A DNA stretch of 64,000 bases from positions 1 through 64,000 of the forward strand of contig CALKNV010000027.1 of the NCBI GenBank assembly GCA_938091935.1, in the 5' to 3' direction. This DNA is from an uncultured Pseudomonadales bacterium. Its GTDB lineage: Bacteria; Pseudomonadota; Gammaproteobacteria; Pseudomonadales; Pseudohongiellaceae. Below, one piece after another: positions 17,717 to 27,254 of the stretch (positions are counted from its first letter, which is position 1; the number at the start of each line of letters is the position of its first letter). Both the position numbers and the translations under genes were made by a program. Below the pieces are notes generated by a model that saw only the letters and a program-made list of their open reading frames with translations, did not search any database and was not told the origin of the DNA.

Positions 17717-18634
17717 ATGCCCTATTCCCTCAGACGCTTCAGCTTCAAGGCAATGGGAAGCCCCTGCGAACTGCAGTTCTATGATGACTCGCGGATTCAG
17801 GCCCGAAAACGGGCCCGCGAATTGATCCTGGAGTCGCAGCGCCTCGAGCGCAAATATTCGAGATACCTGGAAGATAGTTTCCTGTCACAAATCAATCGGT
17901 CAGCAGGTGCTAGCGCTGGCATCACTATAGATGAGGAAACCCAAAAACTGTTTGACCATGCAGAAACCTGCTATCACCTCAGTGACGGCCTGTTCGATGT
18001 CACCGCAGGCATATTGCGGAATGCCTGGAATTTTCGCTTACCTCAGCTACCGGACCCGGCACGACTGTCCGACCTGCTTGCTCTTATCGGTTTTGACAAA
18101 TTACGCTGGCAGCGCGAGACGCTTTACCTTGCCGCCGGTATGGAAGTGGATTTCGGCGGCATCGTAAAGGAATACGCTGCCGATGCAGTCACAAGGCTGG
18201 CGCGCGAGCTCGGGATAGAGCATGGCCTGGTAAACCTTGGCGGCGATTTTTCTGTGATTGGGAGCAAACCCGACAGCAGCCCCTGGCCTGTTGGCATAGC
18301 TAACCCCAGACAACCCGAAGCCATGATGGCCCGCATCGACCTGCGCGATGGGGGATTAGCTTCCTCTGGCGATTATGAGCGCAGCTTCGTACTGGATGGG
18401 AAACGCTACAGCCACATCCTCAATCCCAAAACTGGATGGCCCAGCAGTGGGTTGCGTGCAGTTAGTGTAGCGGCAAATCTCTGTACCGTGGCAGGTTCCT
18501 TCGCAACTATTGCCATGTTACAGGAAGAGCAGAGCGCACTGGCCTGGCTTGAAGATTCCGGCCTACCCTACGTATATATGGATAGCAGTGAAGAGATTAA
18601 GGGACCCGCGCTTCAGGCAGCTGCGCCAGGATAG
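17717..18634 (+). CDS. apbE: ApbE family FAD:protein FMN transferase
   Basis: A 305-residue ApbE-type enzyme. It has the N-terminal AMGSPCELQFYD, the FDVTAG motif, VDFGGIVKEYAADAV and LVNLGGDFSVIG flavin-binding stretch, and YSHILNPKTGWPSSG with metal-binding residues around VAANLCTVAGSFAT. These are the ApbE landmarks; the enzyme transfers FMN from FAD to Thr/Ser of extracytoplasmic proteins. There is no evident signal peptide or lipobox at the N-terminus (MPYSLRRFSFKAMGS), unlike many ApbE proteins, so its compartment is uncertain. No NqrC/RnfG-type acceptor is encoded nearby. Confidence 0.9.
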   Translation: MPYSLRRFSFKAMGSPCELQFYDDSRIQARKRARELILESQRLERKYSRYLEDSFLSQINRSAGASAGITIDEETQKLFDHAETCYHLSDGLFDVTAGILRNAWNFRLPQLPDPARLSDLLALIGFDKLRWQRETLYLAAGMEVDFGGIVKEYAADAVTRLARELGIEHGLVNLGGDFSVIGSKPDSSPWPVGIANPRQPEAMMARIDLRDGGLASSGDYERSFVLDGKRYSHILNPKTGWPSSGLRAVSVAANLCTVAGSFATIAMLQEEQSALAWLEDSGLPYVYMDSSEEIKGPALQAAAPG

Positions 18635-18636
18635 TG

Positions 18637-19629
18637 TTACTGCAAAAGTCGCAGGGGAGGCTCATCCAGCGCCGCCGACTGTTCTCGCAGCTCTAAAATA
18701 TGCTCAGCCCAATATCTCTCGGTGTTAAACCACGGAAAGTTAAGTGGAAACGCGGGATCATTCCAGCGGCGCGCTAACCAAGCACTGTAATTCATCAGTC
18801 GCATGGTACGCAGACACTCTATAAGCGCCAGTTCACTCACTTTAAAGTCATGAAATTCATTATAGCCCTCAACCAGCTCAAGAAGTTGTGCCTGGCGCTG
18901 GTCGCGCTCTCCTGAAAGCAACATCCAAAGATCCTGAATCGCCGGTCCCGACATGGTATCGTCGAAGTCGACGAAATGCGGCGTGTCATCGCTCCAAAGT
19001 ACGTTGCCAAGGTGGCAGTCACCATGAATCCGCAAGGAGTCCCACCCTCCCAGCGCGCTGATCTGCGCATCCATTTTGTCTACAAGATCCCTGGTCAGGC
19101 TCTCATAGGCGACGATCAGGTCTGCAGGGATGAAATCATTCTCAAGCAGGTAGCGGCTATTCTGTCTGGCGAAGACATCCAGGCTTAAGGCATTGCGATG
19201 CACGAACTGCCGCTGAGCCCCAACCGCGTGAATTCGCGCAACAAAACGTCCCATTGTTAACAGGCTGTCCAGGTCTTCCATATCGGGAGTCCGGCCAATC
19301 AACTGGGGGAAAATGGCAATCTGAAAACCATCGCATTCCGCCAGCGATTCGCCAGAATCGAGCACCATGGGCGGGACTACAGGTATTTCTAGCTCATACA
19401 GCTCACGCGTGAATGTGTGCTCTTCGAGAATCTGTTGTTGAGTCCAGCGATTAGGTCGGTAGAACTTGGCAATTATGTTACTGCCGTCCATCAGACCAAT
19501 TTGATAAACACGATTCTCGTAGCTGTTCAGCGCGAAGAATCGCGCATCTGGTGAGAAACCCAAGAATTCGATTGCCGAAAGCACCCAATCAGGGGTAAGT
19601 GCAACGAAAGGATGGTCAGAAGTTAGCAA
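18637..19629 (-). CDS. srkA: SrkA/YihE-like stress response kinase
   Basis: A 330-residue protein of the aminoglycoside-phosphotransferase / RIO-like fold with IHGDCHLGNVLW (catalytic Asp and Asn) and HFVDFDDTMSGP (metal-binding Asp). The N-terminal ENRVYQIGLMDG...IAKFYRPNRWT matches E. coli SrkA (YihE), a Ser/Thr kinase that counteracts MazF-linked death under stress. Start is TTG with AGGA 7 bases ahead. It ends 2 bases from the end of the convergent apbE gene. Confidence 0.88.
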   Translation of the reverse strand: MLTSDHPFVALTPDWVLSAIEFLGFSPDARFFALNSYENRVYQIGLMDGSNIIAKFYRPNRWTQQQILEEHTFTRELYELEIPVVPPMVLDSGESLAECDGFQIAIFPQLIGRTPDMEDLDSLLTMGRFVARIHAVGAQRQFVHRNALSLDVFARQNSRYLLENDFIPADLIVAYESLTRDLVDKMDAQISALGGWDSLRIHGDCHLGNVLWSDDTPHFVDFDDTMSGPAIQDLWMLLSGERDQRQAQLLELVEGYNEFHDFKVSELALIECLRTMRLMNYSAWLARRWNDPAFPLNFPWFNTERYWAEHILELREQSAALDEPPLRLLQ

Positions 19630-19688
19630 CAGGTGTTCCTGTGGCGCCGGGAATCCAGGCGCACAACTGCCGCCCGCCTGACACGGTT

Positions 19689-20027
19689 TTAAACGTCCTG
19701 GTTATCGGCCTTGGTGCTACCGACCAGAGACACGGGAAAAGGGGTGATATTGTCGCCGCTGGATATTTTAGCTACCCCACTCTTCTCTACCTCATCAATT
19801 CTGATGATGGCCTGAATTGGGATGAAGCTGCGTCTGACACCACTAAATTCTGCTTTTAGTTTTTCTTCACTGGGATCAACCACTACTTGGGAACGTTCAT
19901 CGAAAAGAAATTCCTCGATTTCTATGAACCCGTAGAGATCACTCTGGTAGACCTGCTTTACGAATACCTCATAAACCTTGCCTTTATTAAGGAAAGTGAT
20001 CTTGTATATCTCAGTCGTATTTGTCAT
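19689..20027 (-). CDS. DUF1820 family protein
   Basis: A 112-residue soluble protein from the ATG at 20027, chosen because the family begins near IYKITFLNKGKVYEVF. The conserved core reads KQVYQSDLYGFIEIEEFLF and DPSEEKLKAEFSGV then RRSFIPIQAIIRIDEVEK. DUF1820 is common in gammaproteobacteria next to miaB; its function is unknown. It is divergent from miaB, so the two share the 213-base spacer. Confidence 0.83.
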   Translation of the reverse strand: MTNTTEIYKITFLNKGKVYEVFVKQVYQSDLYGFIEIEEFLFDERSQVVVDPSEEKLKAEFSGVRRSFIPIQAIIRIDEVEKSGVAKISSGDNITPFPVSLVGSTKADNQDV

Positions 20028-20181
20028 TAAAATCAATCTCTTAGAGGATAATCGCGATCCCTTGAAGGCATTGGCCACGGCGCATCTCGAGCAATCGAGC
20101 CGAGCTTCGCTAGGGTACCTCTAATATTAGGCTATTGCGATGAAATTCAAGGGCTTTGCCGCTGGGAAGGGATCAGAGACC

Positions 20182-20190
20182 TGCTATAAT
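20182..20190 (+). promoter_or_regulatory. Extended -10 promoter element ahead of miaB
   Basis: The bases TGCTATAAT fit the extended -10 form TGnTATAAT exactly. No good -35 box lies 16-18 bases upstream, as is usual for extended -10 promoters. Transcription would begin near 20197 and leave a leader of about 47 bases before the miaB start. Confidence 0.6.
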
Positions 20191-20243
20191 GCGTGCCCTT
20201 TTTAAATGTAGACATGCCTGGGCGGGCCTGCCCGTTATAAGTG

Positions 20244-21632
20244 ATGACTGAAGATTCTGTATTGACACCGGAAACTGGGCAAGACCCTGTGACACCCGAA
20301 GCAAGCACCGGTGGCCGTAAGGTATTCATTAAAACCCATGGCTGTCAGATGAACGAATATGATTCATCCCGAATGCTGGACCTGCTCAAGGACAGCGAGG
20401 ATGCCGTGCTGGTAGACTCTCCAGAGCAGGCCGACATTCTGCTGTTGAACACCTGCTCAATCCGCGAGAAAGCCCAGGAGAAGGTGTTTCATCAGCTTGG
20501 CCGCTGGCGCAGCCTCAAAGCCGGCAATCCCAATCTGCGCATTGCCGTGGGCGGATGTGTCGCGAGCCAGGAAGGTGCCGCCATTGGCAAGCGCGCGCCT
20601 TACGTTGACGTCGTATTTGGCCCCCAGACCCTGCATAAATTGCCCGAGATGCTGCAAGAATCGAGAGCAGGCGAAACAGTCGTCGATATCAGCTTCCCTG
20701 AAATCGAGAAGTTCGATCGCTTACCGGAGCCACGGGTGGATTCCTGCCAGGCCTTTCTCACTATCATGGAGGGTTGTAGCAAGTACTGTAGCTTCTGTGT
20801 GGTGCCTTATACACGGGGTGAGGAAGTTAGCAGGCCTCTTGACGACGTGTTAGCCGAAGCCGTGCATTTGGCGGACCAGGGTGTCCGGGAAATCAATCTG
20901 CTGGGCCAGAACGTGAATGCCTATCGCGGCCTCAACCATGAAGGCAAAATTGTCGATCTGGCCTTGCTCATCAATTTCATCGCCAGCATAGAAGGTATCG
21001 ATCGAATCCGCTTCACCACCTCTCATCCGGTTGAATTTAATCAGAACCTGGTGACGGCCTACGATCAAGTACCGGAACTCGTGTCCCATCTTCACCTACC
21101 GGTGCAAAGCGGCTCCGATCGCATTCTCGCCGCCATGAAACGCGGCCACACCGCGCTGGAATACAAGTCCTTGATTCGCAAGATTAAGGCCAAACGACCC
21201 GGTATCAGTCTGTCATCTGATTTTATCATTGGCTTTCCTGGAGAGACTAACGCAGATTTCGAAGACACAATGAAACTCATAATCGAAATAGGTTTCGATA
21301 CATCGTTCAGTTTTATTTACAGCGCGCGGCCGGGCACTCCAGCGGCAGAATTGAAGGACGAAACTAGCGCGCAAGAAAAGAAACATCGACTGGCGAGCTT
21401 GCAGTCCCAGATCGTATCCCAGGCCAGGGCAATCAGCGAAGCCATGGTGGGAGGCACGGAGTCTATTCTGGTGACCGCAGTGTCCAAGAAAGATCCGGGT
21501 GCGCTGCAAGGGCGTACTGAAAACAATCGTGTAGTGAATTTTCGATGCAGCGATTATTCGCTGATCGGCAAATTTACAGACATCAAGATTACTGACGCAC
21601 TGCCCAATTCATTGCTGGGGCAACTGGTTTGA
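20244..21632 (+). CDS. miaB: tRNA-2-methylthio-N6-dimethylallyladenosine synthase MiaB
   Basis: About 462 residues. The N-terminal UPF0004 domain binds an auxiliary Fe-S cluster with the three conserved Cys in [22 protein letters not shown] and GGCVASQEG. The radical SAM motif is [15 protein letters not shown], and a C-terminal TRAM domain ends the protein. It adds the methylthio group to i6A37 of tRNAs. There is a 25-residue extension ahead of the usual N-terminus. I take the ATG at 20244 rather than the GTG just before it. Next comes phoH, as in Pseudomonas. Confidence 0.93.
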   Translation: MTEDSVLTPETGQDPVTPEASTGGRKVFIKTHGCQMNEYDSSRMLDLLKDSEDAVLVDSPEQADILLLNTCSIREKAQEKVFHQLGRWRSLKAGNPNLRIAVGGCVASQEGAAIGKRAPYVDVVFGPQTLHKLPEMLQESRAGETVVDISFPEIEKFDRLPEPRVDSCQAFLTIMEGCSKYCSFCVVPYTRGEEVSRPLDDVLAEAVHLADQGVREINLLGQNVNAYRGLNHEGKIVDLALLINFIASIEGIDRIRFTTSHPVEFNQNLVTAYDQVPELVSHLHLPVQSGSDRILAAMKRGHTALEYKSLIRKIKAKRPGISLSSDFIIGFPGETNADFEDTMKLIIEIGFDTSFSFIYSARPGTPAAELKDETSAQEKKHRLASLQSQIVSQARAISEAMVGGTESILVTAVSKKDPGALQGRTENNRVVNFRCSDYSLIGKFTDIKITDALPNSLLGQLV

Positions 21633-21696
21633 GCCCTACATCCCTGGCCCTAGTGCGCTCAACATATTCATTTCCTTCTGCCATTAATTGCCAAAT

Positions 21697-22722
21697 ATGA
21701 CCAATCATTCAGTAAGTCTCACCCTGCTTCCTGACAACGCACAACGTTTAGCTAATCTGTGCGGCAGACTCAATGAGCACATTCAGCAAATTGAAGCAGA
21801 CATGGGACTGAAAATACGTCAACGCGGAAATGTCTTCCTTCTCACCGGTGACGAGAGTGCGATAGCGAACGGGAAAAAACTGCTCGAGATGCTCTATCAG
21901 TCGACGGCTAGCGGGGAAACTCTGAACCCAAATCAAGTCCATCTCGCGGTCCAGGAGTTTTCAGACAGCCCCTCCTCAAATTCTGAAACTGACCAGGCTA
22001 TTGACGCTGCGTCTCTCATCAAGACTCCAAAAGGCAGCGTCAAGCCGCGCAGCAATCATCAAAGGGAATACGTGCGCACAATCTGGCGCAACGACATTAA
22101 CTTTGGCATTGGTCCGGCCGGAACAGGCAAGACCTACCTGGCGGTTGCCTGCGCCGTAGAGGCCCTATCGAAGGAGAAGATTAATCGCATTCTCCTCGTG
22201 CGTCCTGCAGTAGAGGCCGGAGAAAAACTGGGTTTTCTCCCTGGCGATCTGGCACAGAAAATTGACCCTTATCTGCGCCCGCTATACGACGCTCTTTACG
22301 AAATGCTCGGTTTCGAACGGGTGGGCCGCTTGATCGAGAAGCATGTAATAGAAGTCGCACCGCTTGCCTATATGCGCGGCCGCACGTTGAACAATTCTTT
22401 TATCATCCTGGATGAAAGCCAGAACACTACAACCGCGCAAATGAAGATGTTCCTGACCCGTATCGGGTTTGGCTCTACCGCAGTTATTACTGGTGACGTG
22501 ACCCAAATTGATCTACCCAAGGGCGAGCGTTCCGGCCTGGTCCATGTCAGCCAGGTACTTAAAGATGTGGACGGAATCGGATTTACCTATTTCAATGCCC
22601 AAGACGTGGTAAGACACCGTATGGTGCAGCGCATTGTAGAGGCCTACGATGCCTTCGACAGCAAATCTGTCACCAGCCTGGCAAATCAAGAGAGCGGTTC
22701 ACAGCATGACGCTGACCGTTGA
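21697..22722 (+). CDS. ybeZ: PhoH-like ATPase (YbeZ)
   Basis: About 341 residues from the ATG at 21697 (a TTG three codons earlier is also open). An N-terminal KH-like segment is followed by a P-loop ATPase with GPAGTGKTYLAVA (Walker A), RPAVEAGEKLGFLPGDL, the DE box IILDESQNTT and ITGDVTQIDLP. PhoH-like YbeZ works with YbeY in RNA metabolism. Its 3' end overlaps the start of ybeY by 17 bases, so the two are translationally coupled. Confidence 0.92.
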   Translation: MTNHSVSLTLLPDNAQRLANLCGRLNEHIQQIEADMGLKIRQRGNVFLLTGDESAIANGKKLLEMLYQSTASGETLNPNQVHLAVQEFSDSPSSNSETDQAIDAASLIKTPKGSVKPRSNHQREYVRTIWRNDINFGIGPAGTGKTYLAVACAVEALSKEKINRILLVRPAVEAGEKLGFLPGDLAQKIDPYLRPLYDALYEMLGFERVGRLIEKHVIEVAPLAYMRGRTLNNSFIILDESQNTTTAQMKMFLTRIGFGSTAVITGDVTQIDLPKGERSGLVHVSQVLKDVDGIGFTYFNAQDVVRHRMVQRIVEAYDAFDSKSVTSLANQESGSQHDADR

Positions 22723-23179
22723 GATAGACAATGACTGTCCGGATCAGTGGACGCCGGACCAACAGTTCTGTGAGAACTGCCTGGGCATTGCACAGGCCAC
22801 TGCACAAAAAACAGACACGCTCACCGTAAGCTTGCGTTTTGTATCCCGCTCAGAATCGAAAGATCTCAACAGCACTTATCGCAACAAGCAGGCCCCTACT
22901 AACGTACTCTCCTTTCCGGCTGATTTGCCCACGGAGTTGCTGGAGAGTCTGGATTCGGAGCCAATTGGCGATATTGTGATATGTCCCGGGGTGGTGGCGG
23001 CCGAGGCCGATCACCAGCACAAGCCGTTAAAGGATCATTGGTCACACATGCTGATACATGGTTTTCTCCATTTATTGGGCTATGATCATGAGAGTGAAGC
23101 CGATGCCGAGAAAATGGAGGCGTTGGAAATTAAGTGCTTGAAAAAGCTTGGAATTAGCAACCCGTATTTGATAGGGTAA
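22706..23179 (+). CDS. ybeY: Endoribonuclease YbeY
   Basis: A 157-residue metalloprotein from the ATG at 22706 inside the end of phoH (a longer frame starts at 22649). The zinc site is HGFLHLLGYDH, the H3xH5xH pattern of YbeY, followed by ESEADAEKME. Upstream is the LNSTYRNKQAPTNVLSFP motif. YbeY matures the 3' end of 16S rRNA and takes part in ribosome quality control. Confidence 0.93.
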   Translation: MTLTVEIDNDCPDQWTPDQQFCENCLGIAQATAQKTDTLTVSLRFVSRSESKDLNSTYRNKQAPTNVLSFPADLPTELLESLDSEPIGDIVICPGVVAAEADHQHKPLKDHWSHMLIHGFLHLLGYDHESEADAEKMEALEIKCLKKLGISNPYLIG

Positions 23180-23220
23180 TCCCATTAACTTGTTACCTGG
23201 AGGCCAAAAGACGCCCCGTC

Positions 23221-24087
23221 ATGACTGACGACCAATCACCCATCGATCCAAGACCGAAGTCCTGGATCGATAAAATTGCTCAAGTTTTTTCCGACGAACC
23301 TACCGATACTAAGAGCCTTCTGGAACTGCTGCGTAATGCTGAACAGGACCAGGTGCTCGATGCTGACGCACTCGGCATTATTGAAGGCGCCCTGCAGGTT
23401 TCCAGCATGCAGGTTCGCGACATCATGATTCCCCGATCCCAGGTTGTTACTGTTCCCGCTGATCTGAGCCTCTGCGAAATAGTGGAGAGAGTGACCAAGG
23501 CTTCACACTCGCGGTTTCCTGTGGTCGGCGAAAATGTCGATAATGTCATGGGTATTCTGCTGGCAAAAGATTTACTGCCCCTATTGCTGGCGGAGAATCA
23601 AGACAAGTTTGATATCAAGGATATCGTGAGACCCGCTACTTTCGTACCGGAAAGCAAACGCCTCAACGTGCTACTCAAGGAGTTTCGCGAGACGCGGCAG
23701 CATATGGCTATCGTAATCGACGAATATGGTAGCGTCTGCGGGGCAGTCACGATTGAAGATGTGCTGGAACAGATCGTAGGTGAAATCGAGGACGAATTCG
23801 ACGTCGATGATGAAAGCTATATCAAGAAATTTGATGATCAAAATTTCATCGTCAAGGCACTCACGCCAATTGATGAGTTCAACCAGTATTTCGCTACTGA
23901 CTTTAATGATCAGGAATTTACGACTATCGGTGGCCTGGTATTACAGAAGTTCGGTCATATCCCGGAGCGCAGCGAGTCTTTGACCGTCGGATCATTTCAA
24001 ATCACAGTGCTCAATGCCGACAGCAGGCAGATCAAGCTCTTGAAGGTCAACACCAATGTGCTTGGCAGTTCCGACACTGCAGCATGA
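23221..24087 (+). CDS. corC: CorC/YbeX CBS-domain protein
   Basis: A 288-residue cytosolic protein with two CBS domains (MIPRSQVVTVPADLS and HMAIVIDEYGSVCGAVTIED) and a C-terminal CorC_HlyC transporter-associated domain. The family is linked to magnesium and cobalt efflux and ribosome maintenance. An AGG-rich site lies unusually far upstream. In most relatives the lipoprotein acyltransferase gene lnt follows directly; here it does not. Confidence 0.92.
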   Translation: MTDDQSPIDPRPKSWIDKIAQVFSDEPTDTKSLLELLRNAEQDQVLDADALGIIEGALQVSSMQVRDIMIPRSQVVTVPADLSLCEIVERVTKASHSRFPVVGENVDNVMGILLAKDLLPLLLAENQDKFDIKDIVRPATFVPESKRLNVLLKEFRETRQHMAIVIDEYGSVCGAVTIEDVLEQIVGEIEDEFDVDDESYIKKFDDQNFIVKALTPIDEFNQYFATDFNDQEFTTIGGLVLQKFGHIPERSESLTVGSFQITVLNADSRQIKLLKVNTNVLGSSDTAA

Positions 24088-24262
24088 CAGCTTGATTTTA
24101 CCCTGATTGTGATTGTTGCCTGGCAGCACTGAAGTAACTAGTGCCTGCTCAGAAATTTCGCCTTCACCACTACCTGCAAACCCGGCGCTGCGGTATGCTT
24201 GCGCCTTTGTCAAAAATGGCCAAAAGCGACCAGATCTCCCACGAATCACGATCATAGAGCTC

Positions 24263-26746
24263 ATGAGTAACGAAGACCAGAAAGCCTACAATCCTCAACA
24301 AGTAGAGGCCGAGGCCCAGTCCTATTGGGAAACCCACGATTCATTCAGCGTGACTGAAGATCCGGATAGGGAAAAATTCTACTGCCTGTCCATGTTTCCC
24401 TACCCCAGTGGTCACCTCCATATGGGTCATGTTCGCAACTATTCGATAGGCGATGCCATTTCACGCTTTCAGCGCATGCAGGGCAAAAATGTGCTGCAGC
24501 CCATGGGATGGGATGCGTTTGGCCTGCCCGCAGAGAATGCGGCGATGAAAAACAAGGTCCCACCCGCCAAGTGGACTTACAGCAATATTAACTATATGCG
24601 TGATCAACTCCAAAAGCTCGGTTACGCCTATGACTGGAGCCGCGAGGTAGCCACCTGTCATCGCGATTACTATCGCTGGGAACAATGGTTTTTTACCCGC
24701 CTATTCGAAAAAGGCCTGGTCTACAAAAAAGAAGCCGAGGTGAATTGGGATCCAGTAGATCAGACAGTATTGGCCAATGAACAGGTGGTTGATGGACGCG
24801 GCTGGCGTTCTGGCGCCTTGGTTGAAAGACGCAGCATCCCGCAATGGTTTGTGCGTATTACGGCCATGGCCCAGGAATTACTGGACGACCTCGACAAACT
24901 TGATGGCTGGCCAGAAAAAGTTAAAACCATGCAAAGCAACTGGATCGGTCGCTCCGAAGGGGTAAACCTGGACTTTACGGTTGCCGCCGAAGCAGACAGC
25001 TCACTGCAGCGCTTGTCAGTTTATACAACGCGACCAGACACCCTGATGGGGGTTACTTACGTTGCAGTAGCACCACAGCATCCGCTGGCATTGAAAGCGG
25101 CAGAAGCAAATGCAGAACTCGCAACATTCATCACCGATCAAAACCAGATAAAAGTCGCAGAAGCCGAGATGGCGACGATGGAAAAACTGGGTATGGATAC
25201 CGGCTTAAAAGCAATCCACCCGATCAGTGGTGCGTATGTTCCCATCTACGCAGCTAACTTTGTACTGATGAGCTATGGCTCCGGTGCCGTCATGGCAGTG
25301 CCAGGACACGATCAGCGTGACTGGGAATTTGCTCGTAAGTACGGACTGGAAATCAAACAGGTAGTAGAACCGGAATCCGAACAGGACCATTGCGATCTCG
25401 AGCAGGAGGCATTTGTCACCAAAGGCCGCCTGGTCAATTCTGGTGAATTCGATGGTCTGAATTTTACTGCCGCATTCGAAGCGATCGCTGCTTACCTCGA
25501 AGATCGGGGCCTGGGCGAACGCACGGTGAACTTTCGCCTTCGAGATTGGGGAGTCTCCCGTCAACGCTACTGGGGCGCTCCAATCCCGATGATTAACTGT
25601 GAGACCTGTGGTTCAGTTCCGGTGCCAGAAAGAGACCTGCCTGTGCTTCTGCCAGAGGACATTGAGATCGATGAATCAGGGTCGCCACTAGGCAAGCTCG
25701 CAGAATTTTACGAGGTGGATTGTCCTCGCTGCGGCGCGAGCGCAAAGCGGGAAACAGACACTTTCGATACCTTCATGGAATCGTCCTGGTACTACGCGCG
25801 ATTCACCTGTCGCGACAAGGGTGACGCCATGTTGGATGCAAGGGCAGATTACTGGTTGCCGGTTGACCAGTACATCGGAGGGATCGAGCATGCGATTCTT
25901 CACCTGCTGTATGCCCGCTTCTACCACAAGCTGATGCGCGACGAAGGACTTGTAACCAGTGACGAACCTTTTGCCAAGCTGCTGACTCAGGGCATGGTGC
26001 TTAAAGATGGCGCCAAGATGTCCAAGTCCAAAGGCAACACCGTCGATCCCATGTCTCTAATCGAGCGCTATGGTGCAGACACCGTGCGCATGTTTACCAT
26101 GTTTGCCTCGGCGCCAGACCAATCACTGGATTGGTCCGACAGCGGCGTGGAAGGAAGCTATCGCTTCCTGAAACGCCTGTGGAAACAATTGATGGAGCAC
26201 GCGCCGATCAGCCTCGCTGATTTTAGCAAGCTGCAACTGTCATCAGAGCAAAAGAAGCTGCGACTGAAGTCACATCAAACGCTGGCTAAAGTGACAGATG
26301 ATTATGACCGCAGACAAACATTCAATACCGCTATCGCAGCCACAATGGAATTGCTGAATGCAGTATCGAAATTCTCTGAGAACCAGTCTGGAGAAATCGA
26401 TCAGCTCGTCGTGCAGGAAGCACTTGAGTTCAGCGTGCTTATGCTGGCACCGATCGTACCGCATTTTAGCCATGCTGCTTGGGGCCACCTGGGCCATGAA
26501 GGAGCCGCCATGGATGCACGCTGGCCAACAGTAGACAGTTCAGCTCTGGAACAGGATTCCATGCTGATTGTCCTGCAGGTTAATGGCAAGCTACGTAGCA
26601 AGGTGGAGGTACCCAAGGACATCGCCAAGTCAGACTTGGAAGAATTGGCACTCAGCGATGAAGCGATCAAGCGTTTTACCAGCGAAGGCACCGTCCGCAA
26701 GGTCATTGTCGTGCCCAACAAGCTGGTCAACATCGTAGTAAACTAG
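24263..26746 (+). CDS. leuS: Leucyl-tRNA synthetase
   Basis: An 827-residue class I synthetase; the frame is open from 24113 but the family N-terminus begins at the ATG at 24263. It has the HIGH-type motif [13 protein letters not shown], a CP1 editing domain ([30 protein letters not shown]), a zinc-type knuckle (CETCG and CPRCG), the KMSKS loop as [10 protein letters not shown] and a C-terminal anticodon-binding part. Its stop is 4 bases before lptE. Confidence 0.96.
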   Translation: MSNEDQKAYNPQQVEAEAQSYWETHDSFSVTEDPDREKFYCLSMFPYPSGHLHMGHVRNYSIGDAISRFQRMQGKNVLQPMGWDAFGLPAENAAMKNKVPPAKWTYSNINYMRDQLQKLGYAYDWSREVATCHRDYYRWEQWFFTRLFEKGLVYKKEAEVNWDPVDQTVLANEQVVDGRGWRSGALVERRSIPQWFVRITAMAQELLDDLDKLDGWPEKVKTMQSNWIGRSEGVNLDFTVAAEADSSLQRLSVYTTRPDTLMGVTYVAVAPQHPLALKAAEANAELATFITDQNQIKVAEAEMATMEKLGMDTGLKAIHPISGAYVPIYAANFVLMSYGSGAVMAVPGHDQRDWEFARKYGLEIKQVVEPESEQDHCDLEQEAFVTKGRLVNSGEFDGLNFTAAFEAIAAYLEDRGLGERTVNFRLRDWGVSRQRYWGAPIPMINCETCGSVPVPERDLPVLLPEDIEIDESGSPLGKLAEFYEVDCPRCGASAKRETDTFDTFMESSWYYARFTCRDKGDAMLDARADYWLPVDQYIGGIEHAILHLLYARFYHKLMRDEGLVTSDEPFAKLLTQGMVLKDGAKMSKSKGNTVDPMSLIERYGADTVRMFTMFASAPDQSLDWSDSGVEGSYRFLKRLWKQLMEHAPISLADFSKLQLSSEQKKLRLKSHQTLAKVTDDYDRRQTFNTAIAATMELLNAVSKFSENQSGEIDQLVVQEALEFSVLMLAPIVPHFSHAAWGHLGHEGAAMDARWPTVDSSALEQDSMLIVLQVNGKLRSKVEVPKDIAKSDLEELALSDEAIKRFTSEGTVRKVIVVPNKLVNIVVN

Positions 26747-26750
26747 CCCA

Positions 26751-27254
26751 ATGGGCAAGCCTGCTTATCGTCTCGCTATTCTGATCCTCGCTCTCGCGTT
26801 GCAATCATGCGGCTTTGCCCTGCGCGGCAGCGATGCGATTACCGCCAATTTCAGCTCCCTCGCACTCAATCTCCAGCAGCCCCAAAGCGAATTTTCGCGC
26901 CTGCTGGAACGCAGCCTGGAAATGGCGAATGTCGACACCAATTCGAGCCTGGATGCCAGTAACGACACGATACCCACATTAGCAGTCGCCAACGAACGCG
27001 TATCGAACAGACCGGTTACTATTAATCCCCGAGCGCGCGCTTCTCAGGTGGAAATCCGCCTGTCAGTCGATATCAGCCTGATCCGAGGAGAGTTGGAACT
27101 TATTCCCGCCGAAACCCTGATGGTGGACCGAGTCTACTTTCAAGACATTGAGAATATCGCCGGCAATCAGGAAGAGGTGCAGATTATCACCGCCGAATTG
27201 CGCCGGGAGCTGGTCAATCAACTCATGCGACGTCTGGAATCAGCCCCGCAATGA
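26751..27254 (+). CDS. lptE: LPS-assembly lipoprotein LptE
   Basis: A 167-residue lipoprotein: signal followed by lipobox ALQSC, then GFALRGSDA at the mature N-terminus as in LptE. It plugs the LptD barrel at the outer membrane and helps deliver LPS to the surface. It lies 4 bases after leuS and overlaps holA by 4 bases (ATGA), the standard gammaproteobacterial leuS-lptE-holA order. Confidence 0.9.
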   Translation: MGKPAYRLAILILALALQSCGFALRGSDAITANFSSLALNLQQPQSEFSRLLERSLEMANVDTNSSLDASNDTIPTLAVANERVSNRPVTINPRARASQVEIRLSVDISLIRGELELIPAETLMVDRVYFQDIENIAGNQEEVQIITAELRRELVNQLMRRLESAPQ

